Positions 12,675-23,758 of a DNA stretch of 64,000 bases are shown in pieces. The stretch is from Symsagittifera roscoffensis (taxonomy: Eukaryota; Xenacoelomorpha; Acoela; Convolutidae). A program made the translations under genes and the position numbers. The stretch spans positions 21,112,827 to 21,176,826 of the forward strand of contig NC_087069.1 of the NCBI RefSeq assembly GCF_963678635.1, in the 5' to 3' direction. The notes beneath the pieces were generated by a model that saw nothing but the letters and a program-made list of their open reading frames with translations, searched no databases and was not told the DNA's origin. Numbering within the stretch: the first letter of the stretch is position 1; every line of letters starts with the position of its first letter.

Positions 12675-13573
12675 TCTGCAAAGACCATAGCAACCTTCTC
12701 CTTGGCTTATTCCTGGCTCGGTTTTTCCGAGACATCATTATAACCTAAGATGATACAGTTTTTTTGCTGGCCTGCTCCTTGTTTCACCTCTTGTCTATTT
12801 GCACCACGAGGAAAAATTATTAGCTCGGAGCAAAAATTGCTTAACAATAGTTTTCAGACCCTATAGCGACAAAAAATTTTCTCATAATTTTTACTTTCCA
12901 ACGTTTTACGAAGGGTTCCTTCTCCAGTTGTCGCCTCTAGTCTGTTTTTTTTTGTATTTAAGGTACTAGGAAACAAAATCTCAAAAACAGTTTTCTTGTG
13001 TCAAAAATTTAGTCTCCTAACAATGTTTACAAAATGAAAAAAGCTCATATACTTGTGTTTTGCAAAAATTGACTTTCAAAACGTGTACGATTTTTACCCT
13101 GGTCAATTGCCCAGAGACACAATTTCTCATAAATTGAACCGTAGCTACAAAAAGGTAGCGCAATCAAAACAGGTATATTAAAATTAATATGATGTCACTA
13201 CTTTTTTTCAGATCAAATGACTTAAAGTTCGGTCTTCTAAAAAATCGTCTAAAGTTTCTGAAAAAAAAAACACTATCTTGACCTAATGACTGACTTAGAA
13301 CCCAATCAAACGAAAAGATTGAAAAAGTCTTGAAATTAAATTCAAAAAAGGTGTTTTCGTTTTAAATTTTTTTAAACTCTTTTGTTTTTGCTAGTTAGCT
13401 TTTCCCAATTGATTTGTCTGCCATTTTAATTGCGTGATAGCCTAGAATACTAAACTCCCAATTCAACCCAACTCTCAGTTCGCTCATCAATAACAATTCT
13501 GTAGTTTTTGTGACTTATACCTATAAGAAAAACTTCCTGTTTTGTTGCATTTGCAAATGAAAGTACAGATTTT

Positions 13574-13779
13574 GGCTCTTTTTCTTCCCCCCCCCCCCAC
13601 CTTACACGAGCATCAATTTTATCGTGTAACGAGTGGTTTTACAAGGTTATTTATGAAGACCAAATATGTTTGCCATGGCCTTATTAGTCCGTATGCCTAT
13701 TTTCATAACCATCGAAATATGTGAACAATTTTTTCAAAAGTAAAATTTTGCAGGTGGGGGGGGGGAAGGAAAAAGAGCC
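13574..13779. mobile_element. hAT-like MITE with perfect 8-bp target duplication
   Basis: Ends GGCTCTTTTTC and GGAAAAAGAGCC form terminal inverted repeats followed by C- and G-tracts. CAGATTTT lies immediately outside both ends, a perfect 8-bp target duplication as made by hAT transposases. 206 bp, no ORF of its own. The counterpart in copy B is 17281-17482. Confidence 0.8.
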
Positions 13780-13872
13780 CAGATTTTGATTTTTTTTGTG
13801 ATTTGGATTACATTGTGTTTTCGAATTTAGACATAACTTAGTTCAAGTTTTAGATACTAAAGAAGTATTTTT

Positions 13873-14302
13873 GGCTCTTTTTCCTTCCCCCCCCCCCCCC
13901 CCCCACCTGCAAATTTTTACAAGTAAATTTGTTGACCACATCGTCCGATTGTTATGAAAATTGACATATAGACTAATTAGGCCATGACAAACATATTTGG
14001 TCTTCGGCTCTTTTCCAGTTCCCACCCCCCTTTCAAATTCAATTTTGAAAAGTCTATTTAACGTTGTCACAATGCAATGAAATTTGGCGTAGTGAACAAA
14101 TCGACAATTCTGAACAGATTTTTTCTTCATACTTTACAGCGTAACATCACGCATTTAGCCGTAATAACACGTGAAACAAACATAAAACTCGGTATTTTGA
14201 AAGGGAGGGAAACTGGAAAAGAGCCTTGTCTTCATAATCAACCTCGTAAAACCACTGAAAATTGAAGCTCGTCTGAGGTGGGGGGGGGAAGGAAAAAGAG
14301 CC
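13873..14302. mobile_element. hAT-like MITE interrupted by another MITE
   Basis: Outer element with ends GGCTCTTTTTCC and GGAAAAAGAGCC. Flanking octamers GTATTTTT and ATATTTTT match at 7 of 8. It is the reverse-complement relative of 13574-13779 and is split by the element at 14006-14225. Removing the insert restores colinearity with the unbroken relative. The same nested arrangement exists in copy B (17576-17996), so it predates the duplication. Confidence 0.8.
14006..14225. mobile_element. Inner MITE nested in 13873-14302
   Basis: 220 bp with longer inverted ends (GGCTCTTTTCCAGTTCCC and the complement at the right). Flanking octamers TGGTCTTC and TTGTCTTC match at 7 of 8, consistent with an 8-bp target duplication. 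Copy B equivalent: 17699-17918. Confidence 0.8.
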
Positions 14303-14906
14303 ATATTTTTTAGTTTTAAGTAAGGGTTTTGCTAAAAATTGACCTAATAAGTTGTTGACGAAATGATAAATTAAAGAAAATAAATCTGTTCGCACGCGCT
14401 AACAGGGACAGGAAAAAAGTAGAAAAATTTCATTCTGTCCCTTTCCTTTTTTCTGAAATTTAATACATGGTGGTCTTTTTAAAATAATTTTTAATGTTAT
14501 AAACTGCATTAAAACGTGTCAGCGTGAACGGCTGAACAAATTTTCACAACATTTCTAACATGAAAATTGCCGTGTGAACAGTTTTTGAACATCCGTGTTG
14601 TAATTTAACAAAGCGGGGGGGGACTGGAAAAGAGCCAAAAAGTGCCACAACAACCGCGTTTTTAGGCGAAAGTTTTCTACTCTGTTTTTTTCCATCAACT
14701 TAAAAGCGTTCAATTTGAACGGTTAATTCTTAAAACAATTTTTTAATTTCTCAATTTGTGTTAAAAAGTCATGATTTTTTCACCCATTATGTCGATTTGA
14801 GCGGGTACAGTTTTTTTAAATCCCATGTAAGAATGTAATAAGAATTATTTCCATTCAATCACAAAAAATTGTGCCAGCTTGTACAGAACCATATTTGCAT
14901 CTAAAA

Positions 14907-15747
14907 ATGTTCGTAGTCATCTTTGTTTTGTCCCTTGCACTAGTCGCACAGGCTGAGCGGGAACCCTTACTGAGAGCTGGAACGCCTCTTTTCCAGTTTG
15001 ATCTATTATTAGAGAATAATTTTGGTTTCACATTCAATCTAAAGAACTTTCGAAAACTATTCGGCTCTTTTCCACTTCTCCCATCTTTCAAATTTTTCAA
15101 TTTCAATTTTGTTTTTCGTGTAATTATGTCTAAACAGTTAGAGTTACGATGTAAAGTTTCAAGAACAAATCTGTTCACAATAGTTAGTTTGTTCACCCTG
15201 CTAAGTTTCATCAGATCATGTCAATGCTTAAATAGTTTTTTGAAAATTGAAACTCAAGGGGGGGGGGGGGTGGAAAAGAGCCAATTCTAAATTTATCCAC
15301 TAAGGGAAAAATTTTTTGAACTGAATTTGCTCAAAAACTGGAAGTGAACCAAAAAATTTATGCAAATTGAAAATAAAAAACTTGGCATAAAAATCGCTGA
15401 GTACGTTTTCCTTCTTAACGGAGAAAAATTTATAATTTGAACTTCTATTTTTCAAGAAGAGAGATGAAAATTAGAAAATGGAAAATTGGAGATACATTTT
15501 TGCTCTAGCCCTGTCATGTGTGACGGACAAAGACTGTCCTCAAGGAGAAGAGTGTGACAAGGGAAGTTACGAGTGCGCGCGAAAGAAGTGCTATCCGTTT
15601 TTAGGAATATGCCCGGCCGGGTTCACGTGCAGCTTCGACCACCTTGAGTGCGTGATGGCCGAGAATACAAAATTCCCAGATCAACCCATCTCCCAATTCG
15701 CTCTTGTCAAAACTAGTCCGGCGGTCATTTCTGTTTTTTGTACCTAA
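14907..15747 (+). CDS. Putative two-exon secreted 8-cysteine protein, copy A
   Basis: Proposed gene, not a proven one. Exon 1 (14907 to about 15024) starts at ATG and encodes a signal-peptide-like segment (MFVVIFVLSLALVAQA) followed by a short propeptide-like stretch. Exon 2 (about 15509-15747) follows a usable acceptor (TTTTTGCTCTAG) and encodes a domain with eight cysteines, beginning CVTDKDCPQGEEC. A GT at 15025 gives a phase-1 donor that matches the phase of exon 2, but its consensus is weak. The intron would contain the MITE at 15063-15282. The reading frame runs to TAA at 15745-15747, about 29 residues past the stop position of copy B. The cysteine spacing resembles small secreted disulfide-rich domains, but I do not recognise a named family. 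Host function unknown; possibly an extracellular peptide. Alternative: exon 2 is a fragment and exon 1 belongs elsewhere. Confidence 0.45.
15063..15282. mobile_element. MITE in the putative intron, copy A
   Basis: Ends GGCTCTTTTCCAC and GTGGAAAAGAGCC with a 12-13 base G-tract at the right. It sits between the two putative exons. A clear 8-bp target duplication is not visible. Copy B equivalent: 18759-18981. Confidence 0.65.
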
Positions 15748-15887
15748 AGGAACATTTTTCCTTCTTTATTGTACTCGCAAACGGAAGTAAACATTTCGAA
15801 GTTTTCTATCGTGATCGCGAAGGGAGAAAAAAAATCCCTTCATTGAAATGACCCTCTGAAAAAATATATAAGAAAGCCTAATTGAAA

Positions 15888-16303
15888 GCTCTTCTCCCTC
15901 TCCCCCCCCCCCACCTCACACGAGCATCAATTTTAGGCTCTTTTCCAGTCCCCCCCTTTCAAGTTCACATCTGAAAAGCTTATTTAACCTTGTCAAAATG
16001 CAATGAAATTTGGCGTGGTGAACAAATCGACAACTGTTCTTCATACATTACAGCGTAACATTACGCATTTATCCGTAATAACACGTAAAACAATCATAAA
16101 ACTCGGTATTTTTAAAATGAGGGGCCGAAAACTGGAAAAGAGCTCAATTTTATTGTTTAACGAGTGGTCTTACAAGGTTGATTATGTTAACAAAAAATGT
16201 TTGTCTTGCCTAATTAGTCCGCATGTCAATTTTCATGACAATTGGAAAATGTGAACAGTGGTTTTAATAAAAACCATTTGCAGGCGGGGGAAACGGAAAA
16301 ACA
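15888..16303. mobile_element. Outer MITE split by a later insertion, copy A
   Basis: Degenerate ends (GCTCTTCTCC at left, GGAAAAACAGCC at right) and interior (CACACGAGCATCAATTTTA, CCTAATTAGTCCGCATGTC) place it in the same family as 13574-13779. It is interrupted at 15936-16144. Confidence 0.65.
15936..16144. mobile_element. MITE insertion present in copy A only, with 8-bp TSD
   Basis: 209 bp, ends GGCTCTTTTCCAG and CTGGAAAAGAGCT, flanked on both sides by CAATTTTA (15928-15935 and 16145-16152). The duplicated copy B has the uninterrupted site CATCAATTTTATTG with a single CAATTTTA at 19618-19625. Filled and empty sites together establish an 8-bp target duplication. Confidence 0.9.
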
Positions 16304-16392
16304 GCCTACCAATTAATTTCTCTGATCCTTAACTTGGTTTCTGTAATCTTTCTTCTGAATTATTTCGGAAAAACAGCCTTCCAATTAATTTC
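16304..16392. other. Scrambled junction between duplication copies
   Basis: Contains a copy of 12227-12287 (CTGATCCTTAACTTGG and neighbours). It is bounded on both sides by repeats of GGAAAAACAGCC(T/TT)CCAATTAATTTCTCTG. The pattern looks like template switching or microhomology-mediated repair at the duplication breakpoint. Confidence 0.6.
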
Positions 16393-17280
16393 TCTGCAAA
16401 GACCATAGCAACCTTCTCCTTGGCTTATTCCTGGCTCGGTTTTTCCGAGACATCATTAAAACCTAAGATGATACAGTTTTTTTGCTGGCCTGCTCCTTGT
16501 TTCACCTCTTGTCTATTTGCACCACGAGGAAAAATTATTAGCTCGGAGCAAAAATTGCTTAACAACAGTTTTCAGACTCTATAGCGACAAAAAGTTTTCT
16601 CATAATTTTTACTTTCCAACGTTTTACGAAGGGTTCCTTCTCCAGTTGTCGCCTCTAGTCTGTGTTTTTTTGTATTTAAGGTACTAGGAAACAAAATCTC
16701 AAAAACAGTTTTCTTGTGTCAAAAATTTAGTCTCCTAACAATGTTTACAAAATGAAAAAAGCTCATATACTTGTGTTTTGCAAAAATTGACTTTCAAAAC
16801 GTGTAAGATTTTTACCCTGGTCAATTGCCCAGAGACACAATTTCTCATAAATTGAACCGTAGATACAAAAAGGTAGCGCAATCAAAACGGGTATATTAAA
16901 ATTAATATGATGTCACTACTTTTTGTCAGATCAAATGACTTAAAGTTCGGTCTTCTAAAAAATCGTCTAACGTTTCTGAAAAAAAAAACACTATCTTGAC
17001 CTAATGACTGACTTAGAACCCAATCAAACGAAAAGATTGAAAAAGTCTTGAAATTAAATTCAAAAAAGGTGTTTTTGTTTTAAATTTTTTTAAACTCTTT
17101 TGTTTTCGCTAGTTAGCTTTTCCCAATTGATTTGTCTGCAATTTTAATTGCGTGATAGCCTAGAATACTTAACTCCCAATTCAACCCAACTCTCAGTTCG
17201 CTCATCAATAATAATTGTGACTTATACCTATAAGAAAAACTTCCTGTTTTGTTGCATTTGCAAATTAAAGTACAGATTTT

Positions 17281-17482
17281 GGCTCTTTTTCTTTTTCCCA
17301 CCCACCTTACACGAGCATCAATTTTATCGTGTAACGAGTGGTTTTACAAGGTTAATTATGAAGACCAAATATGTTTGCCATGGCCTTATTAGTCCGTATG
17401 CCTATTTTCATAACCATCGAAATATGTGAACAATTTTTTCATTAGTAAAATTTTGCAGGTGGGGGGGAAAGGAAAAAGAGCC
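17281..17482. mobile_element. hAT-like MITE, copy B of 13574-13779
   Basis: GGCTCTTTTTC and GGAAAAAGAGCC ends with CAGATTTT on both flanks, as in copy A. The pyrimidine tract is interrupted by T here. Confidence 0.8.
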
Positions 17483-17575
17483 CAGATTTTGATTTTTTTT
17501 GTGATTTGGATTACATTGTGTTTTCGAAACTAGACATAACTTAGTTCAAGTTTTAGATACTAAAAAAGTATTTTT

Positions 17576-17996
17576 GGCTCTTTTTCCTTTCCCCCCCACC
17601 TGCAAATTTTTACAAGTAAATATGTTGACCACATCGTCCGATTGTTATGAAAATTGACATATAGACTAATTAGGCCATGACAAACATATTTGGTCTTCGG
17701 CTCTTTTCCAGTTCCCACCCCCCTTTCAAATTCAATTTTGAAAAGTCTATTTAACGTTGTCACAATGCAATGAAATTTGGCGTAGTGAACAAATCGACAA
17801 TTCTGAACAGATTTTTTCTTCATACTTTACAGCGTAACATCACGCATTTAGCCGTAATAACACGTAAAACAAACATAAAACTCGGTATTTTGAAAGGGAG
17901 GGAAACTGGAAAAGAGCCTTGTCTTCATAATCAACCTCGTAAAACCACTGAAAATTGAAGCTCGTCTGAGGTGGGGGGGGGGAAGGAAAAAGAGCC
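17576..17996. mobile_element. Nested MITE pair, copy B
   Basis: Outer MITE 17576-17996 with the inner MITE at 17699-17918, flanked by TTGGTCTTC and TTGTCTTC. Same arrangement as 13873-14302. Confidence 0.8.
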
Positions 17997-18602
17997 ATAT
18001 TTTTTAGTTTTAAGTAAGGGTTTTGCTAAAAATTGACCTAAAAAGTTGTTGACGAAATGATAAATTAAAGAAAATAAATCTGTTCGCACGCGCTAACAGG
18101 GACAGGAAAAAAGTAGAAAAATTTCATTCTGTCCCTTTCCTTTTTTCTGAAATTTAATACATGGTGGTCTTTTTAAAATAATTTTTAATGTTATAAACTG
18201 CATTAAAACGTGTCAGCGTGAACGGCTGAACAAATTCTCACAACCTTTCTAACATGAAAATTGCCGTGTGAACAATTTTTGAACATCTCTTTTTGTAATT
18301 TAACAAAGCGGGGGGGGACTGGAAAAGAGCCAAAAAGTGCCACAACAACCGCGTTTTTAGGCGAAAGTTTTCTACTCTGTTTTTTTTCCATCAACTTAAA
18401 AGCGTTCAATTTGAACGGTTAATTCTTAAAACAATTTTTTAATTTCTCAATTTGTGTTAAAAAGTCATGATTTTTTCACCCATTATGTCGATTTGAGCGG
18501 GTACAGTTTTTTTAAATCCCATGTAAGAATGTAATAAGAATTATTTCCATTCAATCACAAAAAATTGTGCTAGCTTGTACAGAACCATATTTGCATCTAA
18601 AA

Positions 18603-19359
18603 ATGTTCGTAGTCATCTTTGTTTTGTCCCTTGCACTAGTCGCACAGGCTGAGCGGGAACCCTTACTGAGAGCTGGAACGCCTCTTTTCCAGTTTCATCT
18701 ATTATTAGAGAATAAATTTGGTTTCACATTCAATCTACAGAACTTTCGAAAACTATTCGGCTCTTTTCCACTTCTCCCATCTTTCAAATTTTTCAATTTC
18801 AATTTTGTTCTTCGTTAATTAAGCCTAAACAGTTAGAGTTACGATGTAAAGTTTGAAGAACAAATCTGTTCACAATAGTTAGTTGTTCACCCTGCTAAGT
18901 TTCATCGGATCATGTCAATGCTTAAATAGTTTTTTGAAAATGGAAACTCAAGGCGGGGGGGGGGGGGTATGGAAAAGAGCCAATTCTAAATTTATCCACT
19001 AAGGGAAAATTTTTTTGAACTGAATTTGCTCAAAAACTGGAAGTGAACCAAAAAATTTATGCAAATTGAAAATAACAAACTTAGCATAAAAATTGCTGAG
19101 TACCTTTTCCTTCTTAAAGGAGAAAAATTTATAATTTCACCTTCTATTTTTTAAGAAGAGAGATGAAAATTAGAAAATGGAAAATTGGAGATACCTTTTT
19201 GCTCTAGCCCTGTCATGTGTGACGGACAGAGACTGTCCTCAAGGAGAGAAGTGTGACAAGGAAAGTTCCGAGTGCGCGCGAATGAAGTGCTATCCGTTTT
19301 TAGGAATGTGCCCGGCCGGGTTCAAGTGCAATTTCGATCTCGAGTGCGAGATGGCCTAG
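18603..19359 (+). CDS. Putative two-exon secreted 8-cysteine protein, copy B
   Basis: Paralogue of the copy A gene by tandem duplication. Exon 1 (18603 to about 18720) encodes the same signal-peptide-like segment. The DNA across the signal-peptide and propeptide codons is identical to copy A as far as I can see until the region near the donor. Exon 2 (about 19208-19359) again follows TTTTTGCTCTAG and keeps all eight cysteines. It differs from copy A at about ten residues (for example K to R, E to K, Y to S, K to M, T to K, V to E), with one codon deleted. It ends at TAG 19357-19359 where copy A has GAG. The proposed donor (GT at 18721) has the same phase as copy A. The MITE 18759-18981 would lie in the intron. 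No family name is claimed. Confidence 0.45.
18759..18981. mobile_element. MITE in the putative intron, copy B
   Basis: Counterpart of 15063-15282 with GGCTCTTTTCCAC and GGAAAAGAGCC ends. The G-tract is interrupted and of different length. Confidence 0.65.
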
Positions 19360-19745
19360 AATACAAAACTCCCAGATCAACCCATCTCCCAATTCGCTCT
19401 TGTCAAAACTAGTCCGGCGGTCATTTCTGTTATTTGTACCTAAAGAAACATTTTTCCTTCTTTGCGGAAGTAAACATTTTGAAGTGGGAGTTTTCTACCG
19501 TGATCGCAAAGGGAGAAAAAAAATCCCTTCATTGAAGTGACCCTCTGAAAAAATATATAAGAAAGCCTAACTGAAGGCTCTTCTCCCCCTCCCCACACCC
19601 CCACCTCACACGAGCATCAATTTTATTGTTTAACTAGTGGTCTTACAAGGTTGAATATGTTAACCAAAAATGTTTTTCATTGCCTAATTAGTCCGCATGT
19701 CAGTTTTCATGACAATTGGACAATGTGAACAGTGGTTTTAATGAT

Positions 19746-20227
19746 AAACAAAATTGCCGGAAAAAAAACAAATTTTAGATAATTTTAAATGTTACCCTAC
19801 GGCGAGGGGGAGCGAGATTGAGAAACTGGAAAGGGGCCGAGATCTTTTCTAATGATCTTTTTGTCGACAGTAAATTGATGATTGATAAAGAGCAATTAGT
19901 TCTATGCTGAGGTGCTTGTTTTGTAACAAAATATGTGTTTATGTTTAGAACCAAAGGTTAAAACAGTGTTTCCTGAAACTTTTTTCTTATCATAGCAAGA
20001 GTAAAAACCATGCAGATGGCAACATTCTGTTCTGCAAAAAATTCAATACTGCAAAAATAGAACAAGAACAATTGCATCTTTTTTTCCGAACCATCACACC
20101 CAGATACTGAAAATCAGGATTGAATCAAAAAAACCTGCAACAAGATATTTGATTGTATAAGATAAAAAAAAAATCGTCAATTTTATGTGTCCTACTTAAA
20201 AATTAAAAATCTAAATAAGTCTGTTTA
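19746..20227. other. No gene seen
   Basis: AT-rich DNA between the duplication and the BEL/Pao element. A MITE-like end (ACTGGAAAGGGGCC) sits near 19822-19838. Confidence 0.45.
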
Positions 20228-20232
20228 CTAAA

Positions 20233-20711
20233 TATTCTGGCCTTTTTTATAACTTTTTTATACCTTATAAAAACAGGAAACAGAATCGGTTTAATTCAAG
20301 AGAATCAATAAACGGCGAATTTTAGTAATTTTATTGCTCGGAATTAGCAACAACATTACACGTATCAAGTTAAAAAGTGGGCTTGTTCATGCCCTGATTT
20401 GTGTGATTTATGTGTTTTTTCACAATGAGTTCATACTTAGTTCACGCAGTTTAATTAACAGAAATTCAATTGCAAACCAATTTTGAACCGATTAAAATAT
20501 TAGCATTTTCCAGCATTTTAAAATATTAGCATGTTCTGCCAGGTTCGGCTCAAATAGGATAATCAAATGAAACGACTTAGGTGAGAATCGAACCCACGCC
20601 GAACTCCCCGGAACGCGCTATGTATACGCTGAGCTATATAGCTGATATTGATAAGCAACTATACTGGCTTTTTACTATAATTTCATACTTTAATGCTATG
20701 TAGCATTAACA
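20233..20711 (-). repeat. 3' LTR of the BEL/Pao element
   Basis: 479 bp; matches 28738-29201 with a few substitutions and short indels, the largest near 20510-20535 where a short ATTAGCAT-containing repeat is expanded. The pol stop codon lies inside the LTR. It also contains the tRNA-like segment 20580-20645 (minus strand). Confidence 0.93.
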
Positions 20712-23700
20712 TCTTCCACCCCCGAAGAAGCGAGATCCGGAACGAGTTTAACGAGCGGCCGAGTGTAGTTTCCGGAAACGGTCCTTAGGTTTGCGGAGCG
20801 GGCAGTGTTGTCTTTGCCGTAGTTTAGCGACATTATGCGTGCTAGTGGGTAGTGGCCCCTAGGGCTAGTGGATTCAACTAACCACACTATATCTCCCGTT
20901 TTCAAACAGTATTCGGGAGGAGCATGCCATTTAACTCTTTTATTGAGTGTAGGGACGTACTCACTTAACCATCGCTGCCAAATTGCGTTTGCGTACGACT
21001 GCGCACGGGCATAGCGTTTAGAGTGAGAATAGTTTTCACTCGACCTTAGAGACGGAAACGTTAGACTGTGCTGACCTAAGAGGAAATGATTCGGCGTCAA
21101 AGCCTCAAGACTATCGGGGTCGTCAGAAACGGGAGTGAGTGGACGGGCGTTTAGTGAACCTTCAACTAGGCACATGGTTGTGTTCAAAATCTCGTCAGTC
21201 AACTTTCTTGACCCTAATATTGCATAAAACACACGCTTACAACTGCGCACCATTCGCACCCATGCTCCACCTTGATGTGGTGCACTTGGCGGATTATACT
21301 TCCACTTAATGCCTTTGTGTACGAGCGACAGTGGAGCTTCTGCATTCCAATTTTTGATGCACAGAAGAAGCTCTTTTTCGGCTCCTACAAAGTTTGTTCC
21401 ATTGTCCGACCAAATTATTGAGGGTGTTCCTCGCCTAGAAAGAAAGCACTCGATAGCCATCACACATGAACTTGTGTCCATGGATGGAACCAACTCAATG
21501 TGAATTGCGCGAGTCGTTAAGCAAGTAAATAGAAAACCCCAGCGTTTCTCGGAAGATCGACGAATGGTTACATGAAATGGTCCAAAATAATCGACGCCGC
21601 AGTTCGAGAACGGTGGCTGGCGGTAACCTAGACGCTCCGCGGGATAGTCAGACATCATTGGAGTAACGGTTTTCGCTTTTCGCTTTCTACAGCACACGCA
21701 ATGTGTTTCAATAGCTCTTAGTGCAGATCTTAAGCGTAGTACAACAAATTGCCGATGAATGACGGAACGAAGGTAGTCGACTGACTGATGTTTGTGCTTA
21801 ATGTGATAAAAACGGAGAAATAATCGGATTAGGCGATGGCGGCTATCCAAAATTATTGGATGGCGAGTTTCGAATGCGGTTGCAGAGAGACGTTGGATAC
21901 GGCCGGTAGATCTAATTAAACCGTTCGGCCCGATAAAAGGCGAATACGATGATATACGGCTCGATGTTTTCACATATTTTCCAGCTGCTAAATGTTTACT
22001 TTCAGCTGGGAATGACTCTAGCTGCGAAAGTTGCAAAAGTTTTTCCTCTGAAATAACAAGTTCTGCTGGATCAATTATGGCCTTATCTGGTGATCTGAAG
22101 TGTCTATGCTTAGGCGAGAGTCTCAACATATATGCGACTAGTCGCTTTATTTTGGAGAACGAGCTATACTCTTCCCAAGGGAAGGCAAAGTCAGTCGAGT
22201 CAGTCGAAACTGCAGTGCACAGAAAATTGGAAGAGACCTCTAAACCCTCGTTTAGATCGTATACCGGACCATCCAGGCGAATTTTGTCAGTAACTTCCCT
22301 ATTTGGATTGAAAGGCCAATCAGAAATTTTCAAAAAGGAAGGGCCGTTTACCCAACTGCTTTGCTTGAGAGAGTCAGCAGTAATACCTCTAGTTCCGGTG
22401 TCAGCGGGGTTGTCTTCACTCAAAACATGGAACCATTGGTCAATTGATGTTGACTCCAGAAGCTCGGCTACTCGATTGGCTACAAACACGGGCTGTTTGC
22501 TTGTCGAGTTCAACCACTGAAGGACTCTTGTGCTGTCAGTCCACATGAACACTTTGGAAAAACTCAGTGTCAGAGCTTTCTCGATATCATCCTTCAGGCG
22601 ACTGGCAAGAAGCGCAGCCTGAAGCTCCAACTTCGGAATTGAAAGCATCTTCATCGGGGCTACTCTTGCTTTACCGAACACAAACGCTAGTTGACATTTG
22701 GAACAGGCGTTTTTCTGAGCTCGAAGGAATGCTATAGAACAGAAAACGTCCAATGAACTATCACCGAACATGTGCAGCTCAACCTCATCTACTGAGAAGT
22801 CAAAATAGCAACGAGGTATTTTGAGCTGCCCTAAAACTGGCAAGCCAGAGTGCCATTCAGTGAATCTGCGGCACAACTCCATTGGCAGTGGGTCGTCCCA
22901 CTGTTGGCCACTCAATCTCCAGATATCTTTCAGTAACAAACGTGCGCGTACGGTATACGGGGCGACAAGACCTATGGGGTCGAACACGGAGGACACAAAA
23001 CTAAGGACCGATCGCTGCGTAACAGAGTCTTTGAGTTCGCCGTTGACTCCTCTGCTCACAACCAACGTATCGGTGACCTGGTCCCATTTGAGACCGAGAA
23101 CATGCGATGCGGTTTCCGGATTAATCGCAGCGGTAATACTTTCCTTACTGTTGTTAGCGCTGGTCTTAGGTGGATTTAGTTTCGAAGACAAATTGGGAAC
23201 GTTGCTAATAAATTTTGTAAGATTAAACCCACCCAACTTTAGCAGTTCAACTAAACTGCGACTTAACTTTAAAGCAGTTTCTGGGTTTTTCACAGACCCA
23301 AGGTAGTCATCCATGTAAAAGTTGTTAAGCACGGCGTAAGCGGCATCGGGGTAACGATCTTGGTTATCGACGGCTGTTCGGCGAAGAGCATAGTTAGCAC
23401 ATGTCGGAGAATCTTTCGCTCCAAATATATGCCTTGTATATTGAAATACACTCACATCTGATGTGGGGTCCTGCCGCCACAAAAAACATTGATCGCTTTC
23501 TAGTAAGCCGACCTGCATAAACATGCCTTCGATATCTGCGGAAATTGCGTATTTGTGCTCTCGGAAGCGCATTAAAACGAATAAAAGGTTTTGAAGCAGA
23601 TCGGGGCCGACGAGAAGGGAGTTATTCAGTGAATTGCCGTGAAACCTAGAAGCACCGTTTAAAACGCGCCGAACTTTGCCGGGTTTGTTCGGATTTAGAA

Positions 23701-23758
23701 CTGGGTGGTGCATGTTTATCAGCTGAGGAACGGGGATCAGCTTGTTTGAACGTGCCAT
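20696..23758 (-). pseudogene. BEL/Pao pol: reverse transcriptase, RNase H, integrase
   Basis: 1,020 codons. RT: HHPVLNPNKPGKVRRV near residue 17, catalytic D75 in SADIEGMF and YMDD at 148-151. RNase H (peptidase-A17-associated type) follows at about 320-460 with GDSSLD and MWTDS. Integrase: HHCC finger (C near CVCCRKRK), first catalytic D in GVDYFGPF, second in SDNGTNF. The usual GGAWERM is here GGAWVRM, so the third catalytic residue is Val (residue 834; 21257-21259). The domain start is also missing: YELESYG in the preceding frame runs almost directly into HHPV, whereas BEL elements have roughly 100 residues between. The frame differs from the protease ORF. Non-functional pol. Confidence 0.9.

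Larger units (their letters stand above)
12675..16265 (+). repeat. Segmental duplication, copy A
   Basis: From TCTGCAAAGACCATAGCAAC at 12675 the sequence is repeated colinearly from 16393 (offset 3718 at the start) with a few percent divergence. The copies include the MITE cluster and the putative Cys-rich peptide gene. Copy A is about 240 bp longer, mainly because of a MITE at 15936-16144 that copy B lacks. Confidence 0.9.
16393..19745 (+). repeat. Segmental duplication, copy B
   Basis: Second copy of 12675-16265. Homology ends near GTGGTTTTAAT at about 19745. The C- and G-tracts in its MITEs differ in length from those in copy A. Confidence 0.9.

Noticed and set aside
13542-18409. Short ORFs of 60-95 codons within the MITE cluster, repeated in both duplication copies
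   Set aside because: They are translations of MITE sequence, including poly-C/poly-G tracts whose length differs between copies and would shift the frame.
20580-20645. Functional tRNA gene (also 29070-29135 and 37789-37857)
   Set aside because: A and B boxes are present, but anticodon and acceptor stems do not fold. Two of the three copies lie in LTRs.
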